Position numbers and translations under genes: made by a program. A stretch of 64,000 nucleotides of DNA. Source: Trinickia diaoshuihuensis (GTDB lineage Bacteria > Pseudomonadota > Gammaproteobacteria > Burkholderiales > Burkholderiaceae). The notes under the pieces were generated by a model. That model was not told where the DNA came from. It did not search any database and worked only from the letters and a program-made list of their open reading frames with translations. This document shows positions 52,347 through 62,494 of the stretch, one piece after another (position 1 is the first letter of the stretch; each line of letters opens with the position of its first letter). The stretch is taken from the NCBI RefSeq assembly GCF_003390925.1, contig NZ_QUBS01000081.1, positions 124,001 through 188,000 of the forward strand, written 5' to 3'.

Positions 52347-52958
52347 TTAGCCGGTGCCGATTTTCGAGATATAGCCGAAGATGGCGGCTCGCAGACGCCG
52401 GTGCAGGTCTTCGAGGTCGGTTTCGCCACGCTCGCCGGCGGCGTCGACCATGCCGCGCGTGATCGCGTACAAATCGCCCGCGGCGATCTCGGGATGCCGA
52501 TGCTTCGGAATGGCGCGCTCCGCCACGGTCGCGAACAGCGCCTTCAGCTCCGCGTTGCCTACTTCGCCGCGCAGGCCGGGCCGGCCTTCCTCGATATCGA
52601 GCAGCTTGGCTAGGACGGGACGCTGCAACTGCTGCCGTACCGCGGCGCCGATTAAATATTCGAGCGCCGCCTTGCCGCTGCGCAGCGTCAGCGCGACGGC
52701 CATGTCGTCGTGGAAGCGCTTCGTTTCGCGCCGGATGAGCGCGACCGTCAGCGCATCCTTGCCCGGGAAGTATTGATAGAGCGAGCCGATGCTGACCCCG
52801 GCGCGGCGGGCCACGGCGTTCGTGTTGAACCCTTCGAAGCCCTCGCTTTCAAGCACCTGCGCGGCAGCCTCGATGATCGACGCCACCGTTTCCTCCGAAC
52901 GCGTCTGGCGAGGCGCTTTGCGCGGCTTGTACTGCTTTTGCGCGGGGCGTTCGCTCAT
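52347..52958 (-). CDS. TetR-family transcriptional regulator
   Basis: A 203-residue regulator: basic N-terminus, TetR HTH at about 23-67 (IIEAAAQVLESEGFEGFNT, AGVSIGSLYQYFPGKDAL), then a helical ligand domain. Its start overlaps the end of the DUF1801 gene by four bases, so the two are co-transcribed. Target unknown. Confidence 0.85.
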   Translation of the reverse strand: MSERPAQKQYKPRKAPRQTRSEETVASIIEAAAQVLESEGFEGFNTNAVARRAGVSIGSLYQYFPGKDALTVALIRRETKRFHDDMAVALTLRSGKAALEYLIGAAVRQQLQRPVLAKLLDIEEGRPGLRGEVGNAELKALFATVAERAIPKHRHPEIAAGDLYAITRGMVDAAGERGETDLEDLHRRLRAAIFGYISKIGTG

Positions 52959-53395
52959 GGTTTCGCGGAGACGGCGGTTTTTGCTTTGGCTTTCGATTTG
53001 GGCTTTGCCTTCGACGCATTCAGTTCGATCGCCTCGCGCACGAGTGCTTTAAACGCATCGGCGTCGATCGTTTCTCCCTCGCGGATATCGATAGCGCGTC
53101 TGACGTTGCCGTCCAAGCTCGCGTTGAAGAGTTTTCTGGGGTCTTTCAGCGAGGCGCCTTTGGCGAACGTGAGCTTCACGACGGATCGATACGATTCGCC
53201 CGTGCAAATGATGCCGTTATGCGACCAAACGGGCGTACCCATCCATTTCCACTCTTCGACGACATCGGGATCGGCTTGCCTGATGAGTTCGCGCATCGCG
53301 CTCAACGTCGCGCCTCGCCAGTCGCCGAGGCCGGCGATTCGCTCGTCGATCAATTCGGATGCCGTTTTGCCTTCGGTCGTATCGGACTTATTCAT
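52955..53395 (-). CDS. DUF1801 (YdhG-like) protein
   Basis: A 146-residue protein with the DUF1801 pattern LRELIRQADPDVVEEWKWMGTPVW-type (RQADPDVVEEWKW) and VKLTFAKGASLKDP, and a Lys/Ala-rich tail. Small iron/heme-adjacent proteins of this fold have no settled role. First gene of a two-gene operon with TetR. Confidence 0.75.
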   Translation of the reverse strand: MNKSDTTEGKTASELIDERIAGLGDWRGATLSAMRELIRQADPDVVEEWKWMGTPVWSHNGIICTGESYRSVVKLTFAKGASLKDPRKLFNASLDGNVRRAIDIREGETIDADAFKALVREAIELNASKAKPKSKAKAKTAVSAKP

Positions 53396-53495
53396 GTCGT
53401 TGGAACCTCGTTCAACTTTTAGATGAGACGGCGTTCGAGCGCGTCGATATATACCTATCGCGGGATCCGAATGTCAAGGCAGGTCATACGCCGGT

Positions 53496-54404
53496 TCAAG
53501 CTGCTTGCATTCGCGCCGCGGCTTGCATCAGACGGGACACGAAATCGAGCACCTCGGGCCGCGCCTCGCGTTTCGCGGTCAGGACATGATAGGCGAGCGG
53601 AGAAGGGGTTTCGAAGCGGCCGATGCGCACGAGATCGCTGCGCGCGATCCATTCGTCGGAAAACGGTTCGCGCGCCAAGGCAATGCCGAGTCCCGCTTGC
53701 GCGGCCGCCAGTACGAGCCCGTAATCCTCGAAGCGCCTGTCCTGCGGACGTGGCTTGAGCGTAATGCCTTGCTGCGCGAACCAGGCTCTCCAGCCGGTGA
53801 TGTCGGAGTCATGTAGAAGCGGCCAGTCGAGCAATTGCGCCGGCTTGCGCGCACCGAGCTTGGCCGCGATCGAGGGGGGCGCCACCGGGTAGAGCCGCTC
53901 GGGCAAGAACGGTTGAGCATCGAGGCCCGGCCAATGTCCCCGCCCGCAACGCACCGCCACGTCCGCCTCGCCCGCGGCCAAATCGGCATTGCGGTGCGTG
54001 ATGTCGAGTTGGATCGAGAGCGTGGGCGGCCCCGCTTCCAGCCGCGCCAGCCGCGACAATAGCCAAAGCTGGGCAAAGGCGGGGGTTACGCTGACCTTGA
54101 CGATGCGCGGGGCGCGCGCGGGGCGCCATTGATCCGACGCGCCGTCGATGATCGAGAACGCGTGCTCGATCCGCCCGACGAGCCGTTGCCCGTCGGGCGT
54201 CAGACGCACGCCGCGCCCATGCCGCTCGAACAAGGCGTAGCCGAGCCAGTTTTCGACGGTCGCGATACGGCGGCTGATCGCTCCGTGCGTGACGCCCGTG
54301 GCGTGCGCGGCCGCGCTGAACGAACCTTCTCGCGCCACGACGCAGACCGTTTCGAGGCTGGCGAGCGGCGGGCGGGACGATTCAAGGCTGTGCATTTCAT
54401 TCAC
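53496..54404 (-). CDS. LysR-family regulator
   Basis: A 302-residue LysR protein of the GcvA-like subgroup: HTH at about 16-64 (SLETVCVVAREGSFSAAAHATGVTHGAISRRI), then the substrate domain ending near 295. Transcribed divergently from the EamA exporter, which it likely controls. A GAGGTG ribosome site precedes the ATG. Inducer unknown. Confidence 0.85.
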   Translation of the reverse strand: MNEMHSLESSRPPLASLETVCVVAREGSFSAAAHATGVTHGAISRRIATVENWLGYALFERHGRGVRLTPDGQRLVGRIEHAFSIIDGASDQWRPARAPRIVKVSVTPAFAQLWLLSRLARLEAGPPTLSIQLDITHRNADLAAGEADVAVRCGRGHWPGLDAQPFLPERLYPVAPPSIAAKLGARKPAQLLDWPLLHDSDITGWRAWFAQQGITLKPRPQDRRFEDYGLVLAAAQAGLGIALAREPFSDEWIARSDLVRIGRFETPSPLAYHVLTAKREARPEVLDFVSRLMQAAARMQAA

Positions 54405-54461
54405 ACCTCATTGGCTATTTGTGCTCTAGCTTAACAGCTCAAAAGGTCAGATCATCGCCTG

Positions 54462-55364
54462 ATGAACTCTTCATCCTCTTCCGTCCAGTCGCGCTCGCTC
54501 GCCTCGCCCGTGGCGGCCGCTCTTGCCGTCGCCTTCACGATCGTTTCGTGGGCCAGCGCCTTTCCGTTCATTCGTATCGGCTTGCAGGGCCTCACGCCGT
54601 TACATCTGGCCGCGGCGCGCTTCGGTACGGCGGCTTTGCTCGTGACGGCTTGGCTTGCCTATCGGCGCCCGAGATTGCCGGGGGCGCGCGACATGCTGCG
54701 CTTTATCGGCTGCGGGTTCTTCGGCATCGCGATCTACAACGCGCTCCTGAATACGGGAGAAAAAACGGTGGCACCCGGTGCGGCCAGCTTCATCGTCAAT
54801 ACGTTACCGATTTTCACGGCGCTATTCGCGACGATCTTTCTCGGCGAGCGGTTCAATCGCTGGGCGTGGCTGGGCTCGATCTTCAGCTTCGCCGGTATCG
54901 GCGTGATCGCGAGCGGCCAGCCTGGCGGGCTCGTTCCCGGCGCCGGTGCGAGCCTCATATTGTTGGCGGCGGTGTGTTCGGCCGCGTTCATCGTCATGCA
55001 GCGGCGATTGGTTCCGGTTTACGGGCCGCTGGCGTGCACGGCCTATACGATCTTGGCCGGTGCGTTGTGGTTGGCGCCATGGCTGCCCGGCGCGCTTACC
55101 GAGCTGTCCTCGGCGTCGGCCCCGACGGCGTGGGCCGTCGTCGTGCTCGGTATATTTCCGGCCGCGTTGGGCTATGCGACGTGGGCTTATGCGTTGGGTT
55201 ATTTCGGCGCGGCGCGCGCTTCGAACTTCCTGTATTTGACACCGGCAGTGGCCACGGCGCTTTCGATCGCGCTGACCGGCGACGAGCTGCATGCGACGAC
55301 GGCGATAGGCGGTCTCATGGTCATTGCGGGAGTGGCCTATGTCGCGTGGCTCGGACGGCGCTGA
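54462..55364 (+). CDS. EamA/DMT-superfamily exporter
   Basis: A 300-residue protein with ten hydrophobic segments in two EamA halves (about 15-140 and 155-290). FTIVSWASAFPFIRIGLQG and NTLPIFTALFATIFLGERFN are typical. Such proteins export small metabolites such as amino acids. Divergent LysR gene upstream. Confidence 0.85.
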   Translation: MNSSSSSVQSRSLASPVAAALAVAFTIVSWASAFPFIRIGLQGLTPLHLAAARFGTAALLVTAWLAYRRPRLPGARDMLRFIGCGFFGIAIYNALLNTGEKTVAPGAASFIVNTLPIFTALFATIFLGERFNRWAWLGSIFSFAGIGVIASGQPGGLVPGAGASLILLAAVCSAAFIVMQRRLVPVYGPLACTAYTILAGALWLAPWLPGALTELSSASAPTAWAVVVLGIFPAALGYATWAYALGYFGAARASNFLYLTPAVATALSIALTGDELHATTAIGGLMVIAGVAYVAWLGRR

Positions 55365-55635
55365 GACTTCCCTGTAAACCCTCTCATGTGACTTTGCAAT
55401 CACACGATATCGTTTGAGGCGCATGAATTGCGCGGCGAATCGACGCATGCGGCTTTAATAAGTCAGACGTTTCGGTAATTTCCCTTAAACCGTCATTAAA
55501 AATAATCGGCACTCCGAACTAACCCGCCCTGCAGAATTGCTTCGTGCCGCCGTTAATCAATGTGAATTCATTGTTGAGCGACGTGCCGATTGCATTGCAC
55601 CAGCGGTGTGCATCGGCTTTGCCCTTGGGGGAAGT

Positions 55636-57195
55636 GTGGATCGTCTAACGCTAAGTAAAAAATTGGGTATGGCCTTGCTCGTCATGTGGCTCGGCTTGCT
55701 GTTCTTCGGGGGCTGGGCCGCGTTGCAAACGCGCGAGACGATGTTGAACGGGCGCCAGGCGGCCGTGCAAAACATCGTCGAGGCGGGGGTGGGTGTCGTT
55801 GCGCAATATCAGCAAATGGCCGAGCGCCACGAGATGTCGGTGGAGGAAGCGAAACGCGGCGCGATGGCGCGGCTCTCCGCCATGCGTTTCCCCGGCAACG
55901 GCTACCTGTTCATCACGGACGGCCGCCCCGTCGTGATCATGCATCCGATTTTGGCGGACTTGGTCAATCAGGACATGACCAACTATAAGGACGCCAACGG
56001 CAAGCTGCTGTTCATGGAGATGATCAAGGTCTCGCGCGAGCACGGGCAAGGCTTCGTCGATTACATGGCGCGGGTTCCCGGTAAGAACGAGCAGGTGCCG
56101 AAGATCTCGTTCGTGAAACGTTTCGAACCGTGGGATTGGTATATCGCATCCGGCGTCTACGTCAACGATATCGATGCGGCCTTTCACGTGCGGTTGATCA
56201 ACTATCTGCTGACGATTCTCGTACTCGGCGCATTGAGCACGGTCGCACTCGTGATGATCATTCGCAACGTGCAGCGCAGCCTGGGCGGCGAGCCCGCCTA
56301 TGCCGCGGCGTTGGCCGAATCGATTGCGGGCGGCGATTTGACGCAGGACGTCATCGTGCGCGACGGCGATCGCGGCAGCATGGTTTTGGCCATGCGGCAA
56401 ATGCAAAATCGTCTCGCGGAAACCATGCATCGGATTCGCGGCGGCACGGAAACGATCAACGACGCCGCGCAGCAAATCGCAGCCGGCAATCTCGACTTGT
56501 CCTCGCGTACCGAGGAGCAAGCGGCCTCGCTGGGCGAGACGGCGGCCAGCATGGAGCAGCTCACGGCCACGGTGAAGCAAAACGCGGACAACGCGCGCCA
56601 GGCGAATCAAATGGCGGCCGACACCTCGCGCATCGCGGGCGAAGGCGGAGAAGCCGTGCAACAGGTCGTGTCGACGATGCAGAATATCGCCGCGAGTTCG
56701 GCGCGCGTCGTCGACATCATCTCCGTGATCGAAGGTATTGCCTTCCAGACGAACATCCTCGCGCTGAACGCGGCGGTGGAAGCCGCGCGCGCGGGGGAAC
56801 AAGGTCGAGGCTTCGCCGTCGTGGCGGGTGAAGTGCGCAACCTTGCCCGCCGCAGCTCCGAAGCGGCGAAGGAAATCAAGGGGTTGATCGAGGAATCGGT
56901 CGGCAGCGTCGAGGCGGGGAAGACGCTCGTCGAAAGCGCGGGCAGCAAAATGGACTCGCTCGTGCATTCGGTCAAGCGCGTGACCGACATCATCAGCGAA
57001 ATCTCGGCCGCCTCCGAAGAGCAGAGCCGCGGCATCGAGCAGGTGAACATCGCCATCGCACAAATGGATCAGACGACGCAGCAAAACGCGGCGATGGTCG
57101 AACAAGCGGCCGGCAGTGCGCAGGCAATGCAGGAGCAAGCGCGGTTGCTCGCCGACGTCGTCAGCACGTTCCGTACGCGGCGCGTCGCGCACTGA
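55636..57195 (+). CDS. methyl-accepting chemotaxis protein (sCache_2)
   Basis: A 519-residue chemoreceptor: membrane segment about 11-30, periplasmic sCache_2 domain (about 35-190; [39 protein letters not shown]), second membrane segment about 195-215, HAMP and the signalling domain with [20 protein letters not shown] and [14 protein letters not shown] 55636 after GGGGGAA gives the usual short cytoplasmic start; the frame extends back to 55537. The 270-bp gap upstream (55365-55635) is A+T-rich but I see no sigma-28 promoter. Confidence 0.88.
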   Translation: MDRLTLSKKLGMALLVMWLGLLFFGGWAALQTRETMLNGRQAAVQNIVEAGVGVVAQYQQMAERHEMSVEEAKRGAMARLSAMRFPGNGYLFITDGRPVVIMHPILADLVNQDMTNYKDANGKLLFMEMIKVSREHGQGFVDYMARVPGKNEQVPKISFVKRFEPWDWYIASGVYVNDIDAAFHVRLINYLLTILVLGALSTVALVMIIRNVQRSLGGEPAYAAALAESIAGGDLTQDVIVRDGDRGSMVLAMRQMQNRLAETMHRIRGGTETINDAAQQIAAGNLDLSSRTEEQAASLGETAASMEQLTATVKQNADNARQANQMAADTSRIAGEGGEAVQQVVSTMQNIAASSARVVDIISVIEGIAFQTNILALNAAVEAARAGEQGRGFAVVAGEVRNLARRSSEAAKEIKGLIEESVGSVEAGKTLVESAGSKMDSLVHSVKRVTDIISEISAASEEQSRGIEQVNIAIAQMDQTTQQNAAMVEQAAGSAQAMQEQARLLADVVSTFRTRRVAH

Positions 57196-57223
57196 TCGTC
57201 CGAAGTCCGAAGCGAGGCGGAGG

Positions 57224-57243
57224 GGGGCGGATCTCACCGCCCC
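57224..57243. terminator. hairpin between convergent mcp and mnmH
   Basis: GGGGCGG, six-base loop, CCGCCCC: a perfect 7-bp G+C-rich stem in the gap between convergent genes, extending onto the last base of the gap. No T-run follows, so it may work only partly as a terminator. Confidence 0.35.
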
Positions 57244-57247
57244 TGCC

Positions 57248-58297
57248 TCAGCGGCCCAGCCGCTCGAGCAGTGCGCGCGCCTGCGTGTCGATGTCCGGCG
57301 CGTTCGGATGCAACTCGAACGCCTGCGCGTGCGGCAGTTCGGCGAAATGCCCCTTGCTGCTGCGCGCGTACGCCGGATCGTAGTGCAACTCGATGAGTTC
57401 CTCGAAGAGCGGTGCCCGGGCGTTCTCGTCGACCAGACGGCACCAACGCGTGACGCGCTCGCGGCTATGCAGGCCGATCAGTTTCGTCAATTGCGTCTTG
57501 AAGGCGTCGGGCGCATCGAACCAGTGCCCATAGTCGTCGAGCAGAAACGCGATGCGTTCGTCGCGTTGCGCGTGGATGGCGATGCAGCGGGAACGATGCA
57601 TCGCATCGAGCAAGGCGGTGGGCAAGGCCAACTTCCCGATCGTTCGGCTTTCCGCTTCGATGAACACCGGCCGCTCGGAAGCGAAACCTCGCAGTGCCTG
57701 TACGAGCCCGGTCTCGAACGCCTTTTGCGAGGGCTGCGGTTGGCCCTGGACGGCGCCGAGCAGAGAACCGCGATGCGCGGCGATTCGCTCGAGGTCGAGC
57801 ACCTGGGCGCCCGCGTTCGCGAGAGCGCGTAGCAGACGCGTCTTTCCGCTGCCCGTCGCACCGGTGAGAACGATGTATTCGAAGCTTGGCGGCAATGCGA
57901 CGAGCGCATCGAGCACCGAGCGCCGGTAGGTCTTGTAGCCGCCCTCTAGCCGGCGCGCTTGCCAGCCCATCAAGTTCAGCCAAACCGCCAGCGACTCCGA
58001 ACGCTTGCCGCCGCGCCAGCAGTAGACGAGCGGGCGCCATCCGCGAGGGCGGTCGGCGAACGTCGTTTCCAAATGCCGCGCGATATTGCGCGCGACCATC
58101 GCCGCGCCGGTGCGCGTGGCTTCGAATGCCGATACCTGTGCGTAGAGCGTACCGACGACCGCACGCTCCTCGTTTTCCAGGACGGGAGCATTGATCGCAC
58201 CGGGGATGCGGTCTTCGGCGAATTCGAGCGGCGTGCGCACATCGACGATTTCGTCGAAATCGGCTAGACGCTCCAAGCTGACGCTGAGCTCTTTCAT
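57248..58297 (-). CDS. mnmH: tRNA 2-selenouridine synthase
   Basis: A 349-residue protein: N-terminal rhodanese domain (about 10-130) with active-site Cys in CWRGGKRS, then a P-loop domain with LTGATGSGKTRLL (about 142). MnmH converts 2-thiouridine at tRNA position 34 to 2-selenouridine through a geranylated step. Length and domain order match the family. A selenophosphate synthase partner is not in the window. Confidence 0.9.
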   Translation of the reverse strand: MKELSVSLERLADFDEIVDVRTPLEFAEDRIPGAINAPVLENEERAVVGTLYAQVSAFEATRTGAAMVARNIARHLETTFADRPRGWRPLVYCWRGGKRSESLAVWLNLMGWQARRLEGGYKTYRRSVLDALVALPPSFEYIVLTGATGSGKTRLLRALANAGAQVLDLERIAAHRGSLLGAVQGQPQPSQKAFETGLVQALRGFASERPVFIEAESRTIGKLALPTALLDAMHRSRCIAIHAQRDERIAFLLDDYGHWFDAPDAFKTQLTKLIGLHSRERVTRWCRLVDENARAPLFEELIELHYDPAYARSSKGHFAELPHAQAFELHPNAPDIDTQARALLERLGR

Positions 58298-58461
58298 GGG
58301 CGATCCGAAAGGGACCGGAGGTGCGGGCGATTATGACACGGTGCGTGGCCGCCGCCTCCCCCTCCGCCTCCGCCGCAAGCGAGCCCGTGCATGGCCTATG
58401 CTAGTGGTTTTATGGGCGGGGAACCGCCGTATCGCTACCTATCGCTACCGAAGGAAAACCG

Positions 58462-58881
58462 ATGCGCCAATCGCTTGAACATCTGCGAGTCGACGTGCGT
58501 GGTCGCGGTCTCGTCGAAATCACCTCGAAGGTACGCGAGTTCGTCACGCGGCAATCGATCGAGACGGGCCTCGTCACGTTGTTTTGCCGGCATACGTCGG
58601 CGTCGCTGCTGATCCAGGAGAACGCCGACCCTTCGGTTCGGCGAGACCTCGAGCGCTATTTCGAAACGATCGCGCCCGAAGACGCGCGTCGTTACGAGCA
58701 TGACACCGAAGGCCCGGACGATATGCCTGCCCATTTACGCACCGCGTTGACCCAAGTCCAATTGTCGATCCCGATCGAACACGGTGCCCTCGTCTTGGGA
58801 ACCTGGCAGGGCATCTATTTGTTCGAACATCGTAAGCAGCCGCATCAACGCGACGTCGTCATGCATGCGATCGGCGAATAG
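58462..58881 (+). CDS. YjbQ/UPF0047 protein
   Basis: A 139-residue protein of the YjbQ family, linked to weak thiamin phosphate synthase activity: ITSKVREFV, GLVTLFCRHTSASLLIQENADPSVRRDLE and WQGIYLFEHR. The HTSASL and EN residues are the conserved site. Divergent from mnmH, with a 164-bp gap. Confidence 0.88.
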   Translation: MRQSLEHLRVDVRGRGLVEITSKVREFVTRQSIETGLVTLFCRHTSASLLIQENADPSVRRDLERYFETIAPEDARRYEHDTEGPDDMPAHLRTALTQVQLSIPIEHGALVLGTWQGIYLFEHRKQPHQRDVVMHAIGE

Positions 58882-58882
58882 C

Positions 58883-58913
58883 GCGCGCTGGCCCGTTGCC
58901 GCTATGAGCGCGC
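58883..58913. terminator. possible hairpin after yjbQ
   Basis: GCGCGCT and AGCGCGC form a 7-bp stem with a 17-base loop in the 74-bp gap between two convergent genes. No T-run; weak support. Confidence 0.25.
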
Positions 58914-58955
58914 GCAGGGGCTGGCCGGGGCAACCGCGGGCCGCTTCGCCGATGC

Positions 58956-60668
58956 TCAGCCCAAGTCGAGCGCGGCCGTGAGATCGCCGGGCGGGGTCTC
59001 GCCGCGAGCCAGGAAAGCGCGGTTGCGCGCCGCGACGCCGTCGAGCGGCGCGAGGTCATGGACACGGTCGATTAGACGCAGGATCGAGTTCGTGTCGTAG
59101 AACGTGTGATCGACATAGCCCTTCTTGGCAAACGGGGCAATCACGAGGGCCGGAATGCGCGAGCCGGGCCCCCAGCGGTCCCCTTGCGGCGGCGCCACGG
59201 GATCCCACCATCCTCCGTTCTCGTCGTGAGTCATCACGATGAGCGTGTCGGCCCATTGCGGCCCGTTGCGGATGTGATCGATGACGTTGGCGATGTGCTT
59301 GTCGCCCGATTCGATGTCCGCATAGCCCGCGTGCATGTTCAGATCGCCCTGCGGCTTGTAGAACGAGACGGCGGGTAGGCGGCCCGCGTCGATGTCGGCG
59401 ATGAAGCGGTTCGTCGATGCATCGTCGCCCATCCCCGCATCGCGCAAATACCGCGCGCGCGCCTCGGTGCCGGGCGCGTAGTTCGAAAAATAATTGAACG
59501 GTTGATGGTGATACTGAAAGTCCGGTCGCATGCCCGTATCGCGATGCTCGAGCGCGTACTGCCAGGCGCCGCTATACCAGGCCCAGTCCACCCCTTTTGC
59601 CGTCAGACGATCGCCGATCGTGGCGTAGCGTTGCGGGGGCATCACGCGAGGATTGGCGGGATCGGCCAGCGTGGAATCGCCGCCCGGCGCCGGTGCGACG
59701 AAGCTCGGTTGATAAGGCGGCGCCATCGTGTTGACGGCGTAGCCGTCGGGTGTGAACAGGCCGTCGCGCACGAATTTCGGCGGACCGTCCAGGGCGGACG
59801 CCTTTGCATCGGGGGCGAGCTTCAAGCGCGTGCCGAGCGGGTCGTCGCCCTCGAGGACCGAGACGAGGTCCTTCGCGGGGCTCGTGCCGATGTTCGGATA
59901 GAACGGGGCTTGCGCGGAAATCAAAAAGATGTGATTGAGCCACGAGCCGCCGAATGCGGCCATGAAGAAGTTGTCGCAGAGCGTGTATTGCCGCGCGAGA
60001 TTCCAGAGCCTCAGCGTTTGCGGGGAATTCCGGTAATAACCCATCACCAGCGCGCCCGAGTCGGCCCATGCGACGAATTGGTCGTTGCGCCCGCCGTTGA
60101 TTTGCATCTGGTTCTGATAGAAGCGATGCCACAGATCGCGCGTGATCACGGCATTGGGCAGCGGCTTGCCGTGGGCATCGGCCACGACGAACGGGCGATT
60201 CGGCAAGTGCGAGATGTCTTGCTCGCCGATCATGTAGCGCGTCATGCCCACTTGCTGCGCTTGCGGCACGAGACCGCCCCAGATTTTCGGCAAATACGGC
60301 AGCGCGGTCTTACCGTCTCGATCGAGTTGCAAAGGCGCTTGCCCGCCGAGCGCGGCGAGCGGATCGCGCACGCCTGGAAAGCCGCCGTAGAGGTTGGCGA
60401 AGCTGCGATTCTCGGCATAGATGACGACGATCTGGCGAACCCGCGCGCGCAGGGCCGCATCGATCCTCAGGTCCTCGGCCGTTCGCGCCGCGGCGCTCTC
60501 GCGCTGGACGGCACGGCTCGCCGGCGTGCTGCAAGCGGGCAGGGCAAGGCCCATGCTCACGGCCGCAAGTCCGCCCAACAGGCGGCGGCGTTCCGGGTTC
60601 GTTGGCCGGTCCGCGTCCGTCGGCGGCGGTTCGGGATGGGGCGCGACTTTGGGCGTTTCGTCTTGCAT
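58956..60668 (-). CDS. Tat-exported phospholipase C / acid phosphatase (phosphoesterase family)
   Basis: A 570-residue protein of the AcpA/PLC phosphoesterase family. A twin-arginine signal ERRRLLGG with a hydrophobic stretch ending in LPACS (possible lipobox) is at about 26-48. Metal and nucleophile motifs are seen as VIYAENRSFANLYGGFPG, and MTHDENGGWWDPVAPP near residue 485. It hydrolyses phosphoesters outside the cytoplasm. I set the start at ATG 60668 after GGAGACG; an in-frame start at 60815 would add 49 residues before the Tat motif. Confidence 0.85.
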   Translation of the reverse strand: MQDETPKVAPHPEPPPTDADRPTNPERRRLLGGLAAVSMGLALPACSTPASRAVQRESAAARTAEDLRIDAALRARVRQIVVIYAENRSFANLYGGFPGVRDPLAALGGQAPLQLDRDGKTALPYLPKIWGGLVPQAQQVGMTRYMIGEQDISHLPNRPFVVADAHGKPLPNAVITRDLWHRFYQNQMQINGGRNDQFVAWADSGALVMGYYRNSPQTLRLWNLARQYTLCDNFFMAAFGGSWLNHIFLISAQAPFYPNIGTSPAKDLVSVLEGDDPLGTRLKLAPDAKASALDGPPKFVRDGLFTPDGYAVNTMAPPYQPSFVAPAPGGDSTLADPANPRVMPPQRYATIGDRLTAKGVDWAWYSGAWQYALEHRDTGMRPDFQYHHQPFNYFSNYAPGTEARARYLRDAGMGDDASTNRFIADIDAGRLPAVSFYKPQGDLNMHAGYADIESGDKHIANVIDHIRNGPQWADTLIVMTHDENGGWWDPVAPPQGDRWGPGSRIPALVIAPFAKKGYVDHTFYDTNSILRLIDRVHDLAPLDGVAARNRAFLARGETPPGDLTAALDLG

Positions 60669-60918
60669 CGGCTCGTCTCCGTCGATCGTTGCTTGACCGC
60701 GCACATGCCAATCGGCGCATATGCGCTCTAGATACCGCGCGAATCGCCGCGCGGCCGGGCGACATAGTAGCGCGCTCGATGGCGCAGTCGTGTGAAAACG
60801 GTTTCTGGCAAGCAAGCGGGCCTGGCGTGTGCGACGCGGCCTAAGCGAGCCTTAAGGTATCGCCCGCGATAATGAGACCTATTTTCAACACCTTCCCATC
60901 GATGCCGGAGAACGAACG

Positions 60919-61731
60919 ATGACAGTACGAACCTCGATAGCCGCGCAGCAGGGTAGCGATGCATGGCTCAGCAAAGTGCCGCAAGCCACCGCTGTGTTTT
61001 GGCTCGTCAAGATTTTTGCGACCACCGTGGGCGAGACGGGCGGCGACGCGCTTTCAATGACCTTGCAATTGGGTTATGCGGTCGCGACGTTCGTTTTTCT
61101 GGCGTTTTTCGTCGTGACGTTGGCAATTCAGGTGCGCTCGCGCAGCTATCATCCGGCGGCCTATTGGGCCGTGGTCGTGGCGACGACGACTGTCGGCACG
61201 ACCACGTCGGACTTTCTCGATCGCACGGCGGGACTCGGTTATGTCTTGTCGTCGGCGCTGTTGCTGCTCGGCGTATTGATCGTGCTGGCGGTATGGCGAG
61301 CCGCCGCGGGGAGGATCGAGTACGATCGCATCGCGAACCCGCGCGACGAGATCTTCTACTGGGTCACCATCTTGGTGTCGAATACGCTGGGTACCGCGCT
61401 GGGCGATTTCGCCGCGGACGATCTGGGCCTGGGCTTCGAGCATGGCGCGCTCCTATTCGCGGGGCTGCTCGTCGTGGTCGCGCTCGTATGGCGCCTCGCT
61501 CGCCGCGTACCGGTCGGCGTGCTGTTTTGGGCTGCCTATGTATTGACGCGTCCGCTCGGCGCCACGCTCGGCGATACGCTGACCAAGCCGCTCGCCCAAG
61601 GCGGGTTGAATTTGAATCGGATCGCCGCGTCCCTTGCCATCCTTGCCGCCATGATCGCGGTCATCCTCATCCAGCATTTTGCGAGCGGCGGTGCTCGCGC
61701 GCGGCGCGCGGCCCCGGCCTCGTCGCGCTAA
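60919..61731 (+). CDS. COG4705-like membrane protein with four internal repeats
   Basis: A 270-residue membrane protein with about eight segments in four repeated pairs. Each repeat carries a T-x-G-x-x-x-GD motif: ATTVGETGGD, TTVGTTTSD, SNTLGTALGD and RPLGATLGD, each followed by a GLG-type turn. Seems to be a repeat-built transporter or channel; function unknown. Divergent from the phosphoesterase gene. Confidence 0.75.
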   Translation: MTVRTSIAAQQGSDAWLSKVPQATAVFWLVKIFATTVGETGGDALSMTLQLGYAVATFVFLAFFVVTLAIQVRSRSYHPAAYWAVVVATTTVGTTTSDFLDRTAGLGYVLSSALLLLGVLIVLAVWRAAAGRIEYDRIANPRDEIFYWVTILVSNTLGTALGDFAADDLGLGFEHGALLFAGLLVVVALVWRLARRVPVGVLFWAAYVLTRPLGATLGDTLTKPLAQGGLNLNRIAASLAILAAMIAVILIQHFASGGARARRAAPASSR

Positions 61732-61756
61732 CCGTCCTCGCCGCGCGGCCCGCTAT

Positions 61757-62494
61757 TCAGCGCGGCGCTTTCTTCGCGGCGGCGCCTTTCGTTCGAGCCG
61801 GGTTGCGCGGTGCGCGCGGCGTCACCGCGGCGGCCGGCTCCGCTTCCGGTTCGCGCGGGCCGCTCGCGCTGGTCTTCTTCGCCGCCGTCATGCCTTGGCT
61901 TTTCGGCGCGCGCGAAAGCGATTGGAATGCCGCATGACCGTCGTCGAACAGCGGTAACGTGCCGACGGCGATGAGTTCCGCCGGCCCGGGGCCGACGTTG
62001 ACGACGCGGTGCCGGTGCTGCGCATCGAAATGCAGCGAGTCGCCCGCCGTCAGTTCGTAGTCCTTCTTCCGCAGCGTATAGCGCACCTTGCCGGATAGCA
62101 CGTAGACGAATTCGTCGCCGCTATGGGCGACCCATTCGGAGCTATAGCCCTCCATCATCTGCACTTTGACGGCATTGAGCAGACTGCCGCTGAACGTCGT
62201 CGAAAGGCGCTCGTACTTTTGCCGCATCGGACCGACTTGGTACGATTCGCGCCGTCCTTCGTGCGAATCGGGCTGCGCCTGCCGCGGATGCTCGAGCAAT
62301 GTGCCGAGCGGCACGCTCAGCGCCTTCGCCACGTTCACGAGCGACGAGATCGAGATGCCGGTCAAGTTGCGCTCGACCTGCGACAAAAAGCCAACCGACA
62401 AGCTCGATGCGGTCGCCACTTCGAGCAGGGTCATTTTCGATTCCCGGCGCAGCCGCCGAATGCGCTGACCGATGTGATTGATATCCGAATCCAT
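61757..62494 (-). CDS. XRE-cupin transcriptional regulator
   Basis: A 245-residue regulator: N-terminal XRE HTH (about 9-63; LRRESKMTLLEVATASSLSVGFLSQVERN), cupin domain about 105-185 (SGDEFVYVLSGKVRY, AGDSLHFDAQHRHRVVN) and a Lys/Ala/Pro-rich tail. Such proteins often control amine or amino-acid catabolism. ATG 62494 has AGGA just upstream; the frame continues to 62614. It is divergent from the aminopeptidase gene, with a 282-bp gap. Confidence 0.85.
   Translation of the reverse strand: MDSDINHIGQRIRRLRRESKMTLLEVATASSLSVGFLSQVERNLTGISISSLVNVAKALSVPLGTLLEHPRQAQPDSHEGRRESYQVGPMRQKYERLSTTFSGSLLNAVKVQMMEGYSSEWVAHSGDEFVYVLSGKVRYTLRKKDYELTAGDSLHFDAQHRHRVVNVGPGPAELIAVGTLPLFDDGHAAFQSLSRAPKSQGMTAAKKTSASGPREPEAEPAAAVTPRAPRNPARTKGAAAKKAPR

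Noticed and set aside
55651-57237. 528-residue minus-strand frame opposite the chemoreceptor gene
   Set aside because: It mirrors high-GC codon use of the real gene; His/Arg/Asp-rich sequence without domain, and the chemoreceptor is clearly the gene.
59502-60731. 409-residue plus-strand frame opposite the phosphoesterase gene
   Set aside because: Arg/His-rich antisense shadow without ribosome site or motif; the opposite strand has a full family protein.
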